Below, one piece after another: positions 1 through 11,909 of a stretch of DNA of 35,384 nucleotides (position 1 is the first letter of the stretch; each line of letters begins with the position of its first letter). The position numbers and the translations under genes were made by a program. Source of the stretch: Apostichopus californicus (lineage: Eukaryota > Echinodermata > Holothuroidea > Aspidochirotida > Stichopodidae). Location: positions 1 through 35,384 of the forward strand of contig JAIPMN010002366.1 of the NCBI GenBank assembly GCA_020650975.1. The letters run 5' to 3'. The notes below the pieces were generated by a model. That model was not told the origin of the DNA and did no database searches. It saw nothing but the letters and a program-made list of their open reading frames with translations.

Positions 1-45
1 GGGGGGGGGGCTGGCGCCCCCAGCCCCCGGTTCCTACGCCCTTGT
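1..45. repeat. G-run and GC-rich repeat end at window start
   Basis: The window opens with ten G followed by a GC-rich stretch of C and G runs and the motif GGTTCCTACGCCC. Read on the minus strand this is GGGCGTAGGAACC followed by G runs, a pattern I recognise only loosely as the edge of an interspersed repeat in marine invertebrate genomes. The element class cannot be assigned from this fragment. Confidence 0.4.
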
Positions 46-1056
46 TTGGTGACATATCGAACCAGATGTTTCTCCAAATGCGTTTTGGCACTTCTCCTGG
101 GGACACTAGGGCGGATTCATATATCGACTCTTACTAATAGGAGTATGTCCCCATTTATCCGTCAGTTCTTCAGATGTAACAGAAACCTCATCAGGAGAAC
201 ATACAGTAAAACTTTTATGGCCTCGAGTATCATGTGTAGAAAAAATGGTGTTGAATCTCATCAAATTATTTGTCTTTTGCCAATATTTAAAGTAAAAAGT
301 AAGACACATTCTGTTTATTCCTTTATAACTGATAAAACAACGGATTAACAATAGGCTGAATACGTACAACTTGAAAGCCTGAAAGAGCTAAAGAAACGTA
401 AAAAGCTCTCATTTTATTCCTTCTTATTTCTTGGACTCTGAGTCTCTGACATGATACAGAACTATGCCCGCAGCCCTGAGAACCGCAGCACTGAGAACGC
501 CCGCAGCAGAACCGATTAAAATAAGTGGATTATGCATAGAACATGTCGAAGTTTAGTCCACAATAATGTCACAAGTGCATGTGATTAGCCATTTAGCAGC
601 AATTGTGCCACATAGGTATGGTAGCGACGAAGCATACCTCATTTAGTCACGCTCATCAATTTTGTTAGATCTTGGAATTGTGTAAAGTAGCATAGTAGTA
701 AAATCAGTGATTGCAAAGAGTATACTATTGCGCAATCCAGTCTACCAATGACCCGGAAGTGATTTATCAAAGGTCACCGATACACCCTATGTTTTCATTA
801 GTCAGACTGCTAATGCAATTCTGGATGATGATAAAATGACATACGCTTATGACGCGTTACTACTACATCACTCACTGCAAGCTGCAAGAAGGGAACGAGC
901 GGTTTTTAGTTAGGCCATTTCAACATCAGATTGTATTATAAAATACACACAGCCTAGGCTAAGATTGAAACTAAATCTACTCGCCTAGCGACGTATGTAT
1001 GCAACTGGTTGATTGAGGACATATATGCGTTAAATTTGTTCGAATTAAAACATAAA
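46..1056. other. 5' flank of the RAB39-like gene
   Basis: About 1 kb of AT-rich sequence without a convincing coding exon; the open frames near 46-369 are short, overlap on both strands and resemble no family I know. It should contain the promoter and 5' UTR of the RAB39-like gene. I see no clear TATA box or other core element that could be placed with confidence. Confidence 0.4.
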
Positions 1057-2670
1057 ATGGCTGCAGCTTCGAATTCTGAAGAACTAACAGGTTTACCACC
1101 TGAAGTAATTTGGGAGTACCAATTTAGACTGATTTTAGTTGGAGATTCGACTGTCGGCAAATCTTCTTTGCTTAGACGTTTTTGTGATGGGAAATTTGAT
1201 GAAGTTTCAGATCCTACTGTTGGAGTGGATTTTTACGCACGGTTAATTGAAGTAGCACCAGGGAGACGAGTTAAGTTACAACTTTGGGATACCGCTGGGC
1301 AAGAAAGATTTAGGTATGATACAGTAGCCTAGCTTCCTATATGGATTGATACCAGTACAGTTTGTGTTCTCAAGTGTTCATATATTATTATATGTGTAGG
1401 CCTAATTAACCCTAGCTAAGTCTAGCCTTTGTATAGCCTTATACATGTAAAGTAGGAGACTATGTTAGGGCCATTTGGCTCATTAGGGGCCTATACTAAC
1501 AAGGCTAACGCCAGTAACGGTTAGACTAAAGTTAGTAATAATAAATATAGTAACGATACCCCTGAGTACTCTGGTACATTAGTAGGCTACTGTGTACTGT
1601 ATAACCTAGCCTAACAAATAGGCTGTTACTAATCTTGACCAGACCTGCAGACTACACAGTGTAATCAAAAGTTAGTTTGTCAGTGCTCCACAAACTCCTC
1701 ATTTGTTTGTGACCAGACTGTTGTTAGCCTGTCTATTAAAGGCATTGAAGACTCGCCCCAAACCGCGTGCGGCCATCTGAAAAAGTTAACATTCTGTTGC
1801 TTGCAAGTGACGTTTTGTTTGTGTCGCTACAAAATGCAGACAGTAATGAAACGTGATACCTTATTGTTATCTTTAGCTGGACCTGAGATGTCCATCGCTG
1901 TATCGTTTGTATACTGTGCTGTGGGTATTGACCGCAGCTGTATGTACTGACTGCACACTAGTGTCTAATTACCGACGGTAGCAAGCTGTGTGTGTATTTT
2001 CTGGGATCGAAGGTGGTGTTTAAAACTTCTGTTACACCTCATTCGAAACTAGGTCAAATTACCGGCATTAGACGTTTCTTTTTGCGCGAGTCTTCACACC
2101 CTTTAATACATTATTGAGGTTAAATATGCTGTTCTGTGTGTTTATTTTACCATTGTGTTTTTCTTCCTCATGATAAGCATTCTCTTCTATAAACTGTTTT
2201 CCTTTCTTCTGTTTCTTTTCTAACTACATTATAACAGATCAATAACAACGTCATATTATAGAAATTCCGTTGGAGTTATGCTCGTTTATGACATTTCTAA
2301 TAGACAAAGTTTTGAGAATCTTCAAGAATGGTTGATGGAGGCACAGGAGAACGTTATTTATCCGCATGCTACCACATACATGATAGTTGGACATAAAGCT
2401 GACTTGCCCGAGGATAAACGGGAGGTTCTTAAAGAAGAAGGAGAGAGATTTTCACGAGCTTACGGTATGGCTTTCATAGAGACATCAGCGAAAGCCTGCA
2501 TCAATGTGGAAGCTGCATTTTCGGTCATGGCGAAGGAAATTTACGTGAAATTACAGGAAGGAGATCTCAGTATAGTGGAGGGTTGGGATGGCATTAAAGG
2601 TGGATTCAGCGCCCCGAGAGAGTCCCTACGTCTGGAGGAGAATAAAAGCAAACAAAGTATGTGCTGCTGA
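1057..2670 (+). CDS. RAB39: RAB39-like small GTPase (two exons)
   Basis: Exons 1057-1313 and 2238-2670 join in phase (codon 86 is split) to give 229 aa. Seen: P-loop GDSTVGKS at 29-36; switch I DPTVGVDF with Thr54; WDTAGQERF at 77-85, its Gln82 being the position needed for GTP hydrolysis in Rabs; the base-recognition motif as GHKAD at 137-141, the Rab39-type form rather than NKxD; ETSAK at 167-171; and C-terminal CC for prenylation. The stretches YQFRLILVGDSTVGKS, SDPTVGVDF and EGWDGIKGGF match RAB39A/B closely. In vertebrates RAB39 acts in endosome, phagosome and autophagy traffic. The start is the ATG at 1057; the N-terminus is some 15 residues longer than in human RAB39B, and the end is CC where human has CxC. 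Intron 1314-2237 has GT-AG ends and carries a MITE. Paralogue (A or B) cannot be told apart. Confidence 0.93.
1736..2106 (+). mobile_element. TTAA-flanked MITE, family 1, copy A (RAB39 intron)
   Basis: A 363-bp element (1740-2102) flanked by TTAA on both sides (1736-1739 and 2103-2106). The ends are inverted: counted from the TTAA, 18 of 21 bases agree, including TGAAGACTCGC. Nearly the same sequence occurs at 13015-13382 and 23624-24003 in the same orientation. It has no coding capacity. TTAA duplication is typical of piggyBac-type transposases, but the ends begin AGG rather than the usual CCC, so superfamily assignment is open. Confidence 0.85.
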
Positions 2671-3033
2671 TTCTTTCATCAAACCATTCGGAAAACAAAG
2701 ATGAGTCTGAAACAGGGAAGAAGGCTGCAGCAGGCATGTCTTTCAGAAGATGCAGCAGAGGCTTGAAAGAAAACACACCTTCCGAAGTAGATAATTCAAT
2801 AAGGGTTTTATTTGCTATTATTCTGATCATGTAGTGATAATAGTGTATATCATGACTTCAAAAAGGCCTGTCAGTCTTCATCCCAAGAGTGCTCACTAGT
2901 TGGAGAGGAACTTCCCAAGTTCCTTCAAACTACGGAAAAACACATGTCCCGGTGAGTGGTGATTTGCCTGTCAGCAAACAGTACAATGACTCTTGAAGTC
3001 CTCTTACTGCAAGATCTGTGTAGTTTGAGAAGA

Positions 3034-3110
3034 GTTGGCCTGACGTTTCGATCCTAGCAGGATCTTCTTCAAAGGCTAAATGACAAGTGGAATCGAAACA
3101 TCAGGCCAAC
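3034..3110. repeat. Interspersed repeat copy with inverted ends
   Basis: GTTGGCCTGACGTTTCGAT at the left is mirrored by AATCGAAACATCAGGCCAAC at the right, enclosing a core that contains CCTAGCAGGATCTTCTTC. The same core reappears at 29720-29773 inside a separate insertion. The right flank continues as TTACTTTTAC, the inverse of the left edge of the 29707 insertion, so the two copies share an end. It is non-coding and of unassigned class. Confidence 0.7.
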
Positions 3111-5541
3111 TTACTTTTACACATTCTCCTACACAGGCTCTTTAGTGGATAAGCAGTTTGCTAACAGTTTTATATTATTTTGATTTTAGTTGAGAAGAGA
3201 GTACAATTGGTTTGAATTTCCAGATTGTACATGTTCAGGAATGGGTTCAACCATCTAACTGGTTGTCATGGTGAATTGATACCATAGAGTCTACTGATAG
3301 TGTTATGAAATCCATGTTAACATCCAGTGTTCTACCCTGCTAACAACCTGTCTGAAGTGATAATGGGGTCGTCGCAGTCGTGGAATTTGAGGTGTACAAT
3401 GTTTTGAGCACTGCCTTCTGTTATCAAAATGATCACAAGTTTGCATTATTAACTGTGTGGTAATATATTGGTATAGAGTACAATTTTAAGGAGAATGTTT
3501 TGGGTACCCGGGTCATGGACCATGTTACCTAGAATATATATATACATACAGTGCTTAGGGCATAACTTTCCGTAATGAACTGCAAGAAAATTTTTCAGCC
3601 TGAATAGATTTGCAGGCAATCCTCAAGTAGTGTGAGTGAAGTTATGACTTGATGTGGAGAATGTATGCATGGTATGAATCCAGTTAACATTCCTAGCAGA
3701 AAGGTCTTTCTTCTTCCAGGCAAGGCTGAAGACAGTATGTTATGTTTTGTGTCAAATAGTAGTATTGCTGTCAACAGTTAGTAAAACAAAACAGTTGGAA
3801 GATGGAATCTGAACAAGGATTAAAAAAAAGAAGAGAATGCTTGAGAGTATGACATCTCATGAAATGGGATCTAGTTAACTTGATTTAAATGATACATAAC
3901 GTTTTGAAACTTGATATTATTTCAAATGGTACTTTTTCAGTTTTTAATAGTTTAAGAAATCAAAAAATATTTGCAAAAAAGTAATCATGATTGACAACTC
4001 AACTTAAACTTTTCCATATTTTTTTTTTTTTTGGTCTGTGGATGTGTTACCTTTTGTAGAAGTTTAAATTGCTGTGTATTAATATAGCATTTTGTGAGCA
4101 AGGCTATATTAGAGATGGTCACCTTTTAACCCACCTGTCAACTAAGACTGTAAGAACTTCTATAATATTAAACAGTATCTGAGAGTGTGTGCATAACTGT
4201 GTGTTTTTAACTGTTTTAGGAATCATGTCCATGAATTCATACTGAAAATTTGTTAAAATCACTTGATCTTCTTATATAATTTCTTAGTTGTAGAGTACAG
4301 TAAGTAAGAATTATGTACATCATAGCTGATTTATTTAACAATTGAATGCCAAGGACCGAACTGTCTGCACATGTGATAGTTAAATTGTGTGTATGTGTGT
4401 AGTGTGTTATAGTGTATGAAATTGTGTGTAGTGTGTTGTACTGTATGTGCTTCCTTGTGGTGTGTCATCTCAACAGTAGTAGTTTGCCTTCCTTTCAAAT
4501 AACAAATCTCAAGTTCGTTAAAAGAGATAGTCCTTTCTTCTTTAATCATAGTCTTTAAATCACCCAGGAGATTGTGACCATTTCATTGATCTCTAAAAAT
4601 GCTGTACAGTACCAAGAAACATTGCTAAAACAGCTGGCTGGCACATTGGCTATGAAAATTGTTTTTTTTCGTCTTTTTATCTTGCCATCAAATACATTCG
4701 AACAAGAACAGATTGTGAATCAGTAAGTTTGTTGGATTAGTTTAAGAACAGGTGCCTGAAATCTTATGATAATCTATCGTAAATTGTAAAATATCAACCC
4801 AACGTCTATCTAGAGTTTCAAGACATCGATGTCAGTCTAGAGTTAGCCAATCTAGTCTATTCTATGTCAACCAATCAGGGTTTTGTTGTTGTTATTGTCT
4901 AAACTAAAATACAGAGTAATTATCTGCATACTTTGGACTAGAAGCAAATTTTTCTAGACCTGGCATAGGAAGGTTCAGTAAGTTCTAAGCTGGAGCGAAA
5001 CTGTTGAGAGTGTAATGTTTTTCTAACATATTTAAGGTAACCATATTTTTTAAACGGGATGTATTATTGATTCCCTCACATTGGCGTCAGAATGTAGCAT
5101 ATAAACACTGTACAGTTTAATGAATGGGTGAAATATTGGATCTCAGTGTTTGGTAGTGCTGCAATGGTCAATTGGCCAATGTCCACATAGTACATCCTCA
5201 AGGAAAGAGCATTTAGTCAAAATTTAAATTATTCAAGGCCCTTTTAAAAATCTGAGGACCACTTGAAATGATCCAGGACAGGGGTAGTTCAATGAGGTCC
5301 CAGGAAATCTGGGACGGTCCCCAGAATTCTGGACCTCTGGTCACCAAATTATAACAAGGTTATTAGCTCTACTTTAAGAAAGGTTATTCATGAAGTAAAA
5401 AGTGCACACCATTATTTATTGGCATCTCGATAGCCACAGACCTGTTTCTTGATTCCACCTGAGCATGTGGATCAAAATGTCCAGGGTCTACTTTGGCAGT
5501 CAAGGAATGTGAATGTCTGTCTGTCTGTGTGTGTGTACGAG

Positions 5542-5578
5542 CATGGAGCTATTAATGCTTTTCTTTAATAGCTCCATG
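5542..5578. repeat. Perfect 14-bp inverted repeat (hairpin)
   Basis: CATGGAGCTATTAA at 5542-5555 is followed by a 9-base spacer and its exact inverse at 5565-5578. It directly follows a CTGT/GTGT-rich tract at about 5515-5537. If it lies in the RAB39 3' UTR the RNA could form a stable stem-loop. No role is known to me. Confidence 0.75.
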
Positions 5579-8500
5579 GCTGGAGGCGCAGTATCACTGT
5601 CATGTACAGTAGCACAAAATTGTCCAGTTAACTTTGTGAGTACTGTAGCCCCATGGGCAGTGCTGACCTTGGTACCTGATTCTACTTGGGATGATAAAGC
5701 CATCCTTTGTTCCCCCCCCCCACTCCCCGTTCCCCCGTTTTGCCTAGGTTTACTTTTTTAGAAGGTTAGCATCCATGTTAGGATGAGAATCTTTGCTTTT
5801 GTGAGATGAACCTTTAAGCATATATGTCTAGGGGCTCTATGATGATGTTTATGTAATGTGTGTACCAGCAGTAGAATGTTAGGAAAGTTTCACATAGAGA
5901 GAAAGAATACTTTACCCATGATAATGTGTCTCGCTTTTGTCATCAATTTACTTGACTGCTCTTCTGATGTCATATTGAAAGCGATATGTTTGTAACTTAC
6001 AAATGCTTTTCAGGAGAGATTTCCTTTTTTTTATGTGTATTACCGACGGTACAGCCGAGTTCAGTTATTAGCCTCGAGTAAACTTTTTCGCTCTGTGAAT
6101 ATTGAACCTGTGCTGCCCCTGCATGGCATTTTTGAACCATGTTTATAGGAGAAACAAAGACTTAGAGAATATATTCAGTATAGAACTGTCCTTTAATCCA
6201 GACTGTTGATTCCTGACAGATATAAATGTTGACAATCATCAAGATTAATTTGAAATATTTCATTTTTTTTTATGACCAACTTTATGTGATAAAAAATTAC
6301 TAGGGAGCATTTCCTACAGCCAGATTTCTTGCTTTTTGTAAATAATTGTTTTTTTTTCCCGTTTTGCCTGATATTGTATTGCTTTGTTACATTTGTATAT
6401 TTTTGCATGCTATGTTAAAATCCTAATCATTTTTTTTTCTTTTTTCGAACTTTTAGAGTATTCTGAAATTAACTAGATCTGATTTATTGCCAATAATGTG
6501 GAGAAATATTTTAGTATAATCAGGATTGGTCCTACAGTGCTGGTCTACTAAAAATCTAATCAGAGGGAACCATCTGTGAATGATTTCAATTCGATTCTCT
6601 CATCTTGAATGTCATAACGACTGAAATGTGAAATTGAGGATAGATCTGTCTATTGATTTTTGTTCATTTTAGATAAAATGGATAGTTTTCGGGCATCTTT
6701 ACCCACCTGGGTTAAATAATTTTTCTTGAAATTAATTCCCCCAAAGGTAGGATTTTGGATAACGTAATAGTGTACAAAACATTTATGGCAGTTGCCATGT
6801 TTTGTGCGACTTGCTTAATGACCACTGGGGAAGCCTAGCGATTAAACTGTTTCTTGGAAGTCGAACAAACCAGTCCTGTTTGGATGTCAGATGTTAAAGT
6901 CTGCCTAATGTTGGAAAACACTTATAATTCTTGTTCTATGTATCTGTTTACATTGAAAATGTACTGGTCATATTTATATTACCATCAAAATTTAGCAAAA
7001 AAACTCTAGGCACTGTAGTATAAAAAAAAAGTGCCATCGTAAAAATAAAGGTGCCATCATACAGTAGGTTACTTTAATATGTTGAACATTCTAACATATT
7101 TGGGCTACCAAAATATTTGTGGTGTGCAGAAAAGTAAAAAAACATTTGCTCAGCTGCTAGTGTATTCAGAAGAGCTACCAGTATGTAAACTTTCCATCTT
7201 TGCTGTTATTTACCCATAAATTCCTGTCTTCACTGTACTCACCACATACAGTACACCTTTCATTGATTTGTGTTGCATGTAGTATGTATTGTACTTCAGT
7301 AGTATATATATATATATGTATACAAGTTGAGTTGGCACTAAGCTATGCTACAACAATATTAAGTATATGTGAAGTGCTCTGAACCCTGTGATCCATAAAG
7401 AATTACACATTTTCTGTCAATACTGAAATTTAGCAAAAAAAAAATGCAAAAATCATGTATTGTTCAGTTGATGTTATTGACTGATTGTTTACTACATTGC
7501 CTCCAAATACAATACCTTGCAGGCCTTCAGTTAGGTAGGGGACTTTTTTTGACAATCATAAGATTAACATTTTTATAATTTTTTTATTTCAACTTCCTTT
7601 TAGAGACTAGAATGATAATCTCAATATTGCTTGTGTGATAGTGCTCAGAAAAATGCAGTGCCAGTGTTTGGTAATATAAGGTATTGCTTCAACAAAGTTC
7701 CCATTCATTCTGAACAGCTACGATAGTTGTATTATTTAAAGATTGAGCAGACACCTTCTCATGGTTATTCCAAATGTCAAGTGGTCTGATTTTGAAGTAG
7801 CTGAATTTCGGATTTATTTAATCAAGCTTAGCTTTTAAAAGTGCGTAAGGATTAAAATTTTCCATGATTTTCCCTTTGTCTGTCTGATTGATTATCCCAA
7901 CATTAGTTTCTCCATGATTTTCTGGACCATACTGCATCAACTGAGCAAATCCTAACTCTGTTCTCTTTATCAGTGGTCTGTATTTAAAAAGAAAAAAACG
8001 GAAAAAAAAACAAACATAAAAAATATGTGATAGCTAGTACTGTAAGTACTGTGAATGGCGTTCGTCCCTTTTAATTAACTGTTTTGTCATTGTTTAGTAT
8101 CTGATGAAAGAAGCTACAAATTTGGTGCTCCAATAATGAAACAGCAAAATTATCATAAATAATAATAATTTCTGCAAAATCCTGTACAAAGATAAACTAA
8201 TAGCAAACGTACAGGCATTTGATGCATGGCCAGTTCAGGATTGGAACGTATGAGAAATATATTTGCTGGTATAACGTCCTATATCCTACAACGTATGACA
8301 ACTTATTTAACTGGAGTCGATTTGCTCAATAGTTAAATGATACTTTTTTTGGTGAGTAAAATAACAAGAACCTTTGATGGTGCGAGGTTTCTCTTCTTAA
8401 TCATGAAAGATTGCTACAAAATTAATTTTTGTAATAATGAAGCCGATAAACAAAATCCCTTTGATAGTCCCTCTCTGTACAGTGAAATCTGGATTATCTT

Positions 8501-8995
8501 GACTTTAAGTATCCTGATCCTGGATTATCCCAGGGTATAGTTTATTTAAGGTTTACAGATTTACTTTGCTCCTTGCTTACCTGTCTCACCACAACCTTAG
8601 CACACTCATTCTACCTTGGAGTTTTTGCACTTTATACACTATGCTTTCTGACATTGGATGAGATATTCTCTCCATGGTGTGGATTTGATATCCAACCAGC
8701 CTATCACAGTGTAATACCTCGCATCCGTCATATCTTTCACATTTTAGTTTTTATGTCTTTGTTTTTTATATTAATAGCACACGGTTACAAGCACAAAATG
8801 GCACAAACACAACCGAAAGGGAAAATGATGTCCACAGAGCTCTTAGAGTCCTTTATTATTTAATATTATGAAAACGTATATTGTACTGTTACAATATGTA
8901 GGCTACAGTCCATTAAAATAGCAAACTACACTATAAGTGTACTAGGAATAAACAGAATTATCTAGACCTAACATTTCATTTTAAACCAGATTACC

Positions 8996-9321
8996 CAGGT
9001 TTTTAACTGTATAAAAAATTCATGAGTGATGTCAATGCAAAGTGAGTTGAACTGAACATTACAGATCAAAAACACTGCATTCAGTGTTAAGTGTATTTGT
9101 TTGAACATTTTCATTTGACCTTTGACATGAAAGAAATCATCATTTCTTAACTGTATAAAAACAGTTAATACAGGTTTTTAACTGTATAAAAAATTCATGA
9201 GTGATGTCAATGCAAAGTGAGTTGAACTGAACATTACAGATCGAAAACACTGCATTCAGTATTAAGTGCATCTGTGTGAACATTGATTTTCATTTGACCT
9301 TTGACATGAAAGATATCATCA
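8996..9321. repeat. Tandem duplication, 175-bp spacing
   Basis: A stretch beginning CAGGTTTTTAACTG at 8996 and running to about 9143 recurs at 9171-9321 with a few substitutions and a small insertion (for example GAACATTTTC versus GAACATTGATTTTC). The copies are non-coding. This looks like a local tandem duplication that has since diverged. Confidence 0.85.
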
Positions 9322-11139
9322 TAATCGTATATGCCAGTGTATAAAATCACTCTCAAGATGGTCGCTTTGTTGATCAGCATCTGTGCTCAAATGGTTTTTC
9401 CAAACTGTTACATCATTTTTGTGTTTTCTTCCTTTTTATCTGTATGATATGGTGAAGCGACCAGGCAGACCAGGTAACGTTCAAATTTTTAATAAACATT
9501 TTTTGGCAGTGTGCAATAACTTGTTAAAAGTAGTACCTGTTTCATTACGTTTGTATTTTTAAAAAGTTTGATTTTTAGCTGAAGTCCTTCCGTACAGTAA
9601 TAACGGATAGTATATGACAAATTCACGGATGGTAGAAACAGATGCTAAGGTTGAGGAGTTTGAAATTTAGTAACAGAATGTGTTATAATACATTAATTAA
9701 AGAACAGAGAATATTATGCTGCAGATAAATGTATCCTTCAAGTGCACAAAAATTGCATTGCTTTCATGTGTTTGGTAGATGGGTTGCTGTACAAAAAGAA
9801 ATGCGAGGGTGGACATTGGGGCAAGGTCTGGTGGGTAAGTTTATACTCCAAACAGCAAAGTCTGATCACAGCATAACAAAATATGAACATGGTGAAATTG
9901 CTGACTTTGTTAATGCAGTAATGAAATTGGCATCTAGTTTCATTTGAAAGTAACAAATGGACAAATTTGCAAAATGAATAATTAAGGCCTCATACTGTAT
10001 GTAATGAGGTTCAAACTACCATTCTAATTTTTTGACATCATTGGATAGAGACTTTCATTATGATGTCCCATGCAAAACAGAATGCTTATTCACTCATTCA
10101 AATACCCATTGAGAGTAGTTACAGGATAATCGTAAATCTTCAACCACCCCTTTATACAACAGCAATGTTTACACTGAATTGAAGGGGTGAGGGCCTGGTA
10201 ACACTTGGCCTGGTAAGAGTGTTGCCTCTCTATCCACTATTGTAAAAAAAATGCTACAAAATTTAATTACATGCAGCTTAGATGTACAGTGGTTTGTTAA
10301 TATCCATAGAAGAATAAAAAAGTTTATTTTCTAAAAGAGTTACTATGGCAACTCCATGTATATCTGTCAGTATGTTGCTGTATATTTCTTGCTGAAATTC
10401 TTCAGAGCTGTACCCAGGTCCTATCGTCAGGTTGTAAAGTCTTTGAGCTGTATTCTATATATATAGATATATACATATATATTTCAGGTATACTTGTAAA
10501 ATAAGTATGACAAGAGCTATGTATGTATAATTACCTGCTGTCCATAGTTAATAAATACATGTTAAGAAAACAAAAAAATTATTATCTTGTTTTCACTTTG
10601 TTTGTGTAGTTTGGCTATATGTACACATATATATATTATTTAGAAGTTTTGTAAGGAAAACAACAACTCAAACGTGATGGGAAATGATAATCAAACTTTG
10701 AAAACGAAACAGAAATTGGCTAGAGAGAGAGAAGGATTTGCACAAGTTACTCAGAATTTGAATTAGTCCTGCGGTCGACCAAGCTATTCAGCCCTTTGGG
10801 GGTATTCCTATGAAACTATTTCAGTGCTGATCTGTGCATTAGATTAAACCAAAGTTTCATTTGACACAATTACAGGAAGCGGCAGGGACGAGATTTCTAA
10901 AAGAGAAATTTCAGTTTTTCTTTCTTGTAATTTTTGTGTATATAGTGAGAAAGTCAACGGAAAAGAGACTAAGAAATAAACAACGTTAGGAAAAGCAATG
11001 AAATCATAAGCTTTTAATGGGATTCAAATTTCTCTTAGAAGGTCATAGTCAGGGCTCAATCCTAACTGCCCTACCTCCTCCTCCTCTTCCTCCCCCACCC
11101 ACCCCCACCCCCTCTCCAACCAGGGATTCACTTATAGAA

Positions 11140-11268
11140 CCAATCAAATTATAGATTCATTCCCGACATGGACGTTAAATGGATGTGTGCCGAGAGATTG
11201 GCTTCGGTCAGCTTGCGAGTCTAAAAGCCTCCATGGCTTCTTTCGCGAGTTCCTGCTTGCGGGAAGAT
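11140..11268. repeat. Probable interspersed repeat fragment
   Basis: This stretch contains GACATGGACGTTAAATGG, TGTGTGCCGAGAGATTGGC and GCTTGCGAGTCTAAAAGCC, with higher GC than its surroundings. It resembles a repeat I have met in several marine invertebrate genomes, but only one copy is in the window, so the call rests on recall. It runs straight into an assembly gap, as expected of a repeat. Confidence 0.45.
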
Positions 11269-11273
11269 NNNNN
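11269..11273. other. Assembly gap (5 N)
   Basis: Five undetermined bases lie between the GC-rich repeat on the left and a CATA microsatellite (about 11274-11288) on the right. The true gap length is unknown, and bases on either side may be collapsed repeat. Confidence 0.97.
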
Positions 11274-11909
11274 CATACATACATACATTAAAGAACCAAC
11301 AAAGTAGATTCAGCTTTCACTACAGCAAGATACAGCCATAGTCTAAATCCCCATTTATGCAAATTCTACAGAAAAATATGGCTCCATTTTTCAGGCAGAG
11401 GGCATGACCCTACAAGGGATTGCCCTTTGTATGCATTTTGATGTTGTTCTTCACATATTTCCTAAAATGGAGTGCTTGACATGCCCTCTTAAAAGGTGTG
11501 CTCCAACCACAAGCACATGTCAGGTTATGCCCCCTCCCAATATCCCCCTGCCCCAATTACAATACCATAAACTACAACTTATTCCCAAATTTGACCCCAT
11601 AAATGTACAAATTGTACACAACTCCAAACCAATGACATAACAGTCCTTATAAGACAACAAAAAAAAAAAACCAGGATGCATTTTAAATAATACCGCCAGT
11701 TTGCATAAGAACTTCCAAATATCTTTTGTTTTCTGTCACGTTGTGTTTTCAATTAATAAGTTAACAGTTTGTTTCATTTCAATTCAGGTGTGACATATAT
11801 CACACAGTCACAGTTCCCATTCCACCAGAAAGGGATGCCTTTATGATGCAAGATGCCCCCAAATCATTGCATAGATATTGACTGTCTAATATCTATGCCT
11901 CTATGAATG

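Larger units (their letters stand above)
2671..11909. other. Long non-coding interval between convergent genes
   Basis: About 9.2 kb between the RAB39 stop and the CDK5RAP1 stop. No open frame here looks like a recognised protein, and none has supporting splice structure. It presumably includes the RAB39 3' UTR; AATAAA occurs for example at 7044-7049, but nothing singles out the used site. It holds a repeat copy (3034-3110), a hairpin (5542-5578), a tandem duplication (8996-9321), poly-C near 5710, pyrimidine-rich sequence near 11080-11120, an interspersed repeat and a gap (about 11140-11273). Confidence 0.6.

Noticed and set aside
46-369. Overlapping open frames on both strands upstream of RAB39
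   Set aside because: About 100 codons or less, overlapping each other, with no domain or motif.
6041-6060. TTACCGACGGTA, shared with the interior of the first MITE family
   Set aside because: The match is only about 12 bp and does not extend on either side, so a fourth MITE fragment is not supported.
8573-8863. 96-codon open frame with hydrophobic stretches, possibly a membrane protein exon
   Set aside because: It begins at TTG rather than ATG, lies in AT-rich sequence where hydrophobic frames arise by composition, has no clear splice partners, and matches no family I recognise.
11404-11640. 78-codon open frame next to the N gap
   Set aside because: Low-complexity protein beside probable repeats, with no recognisable motif.
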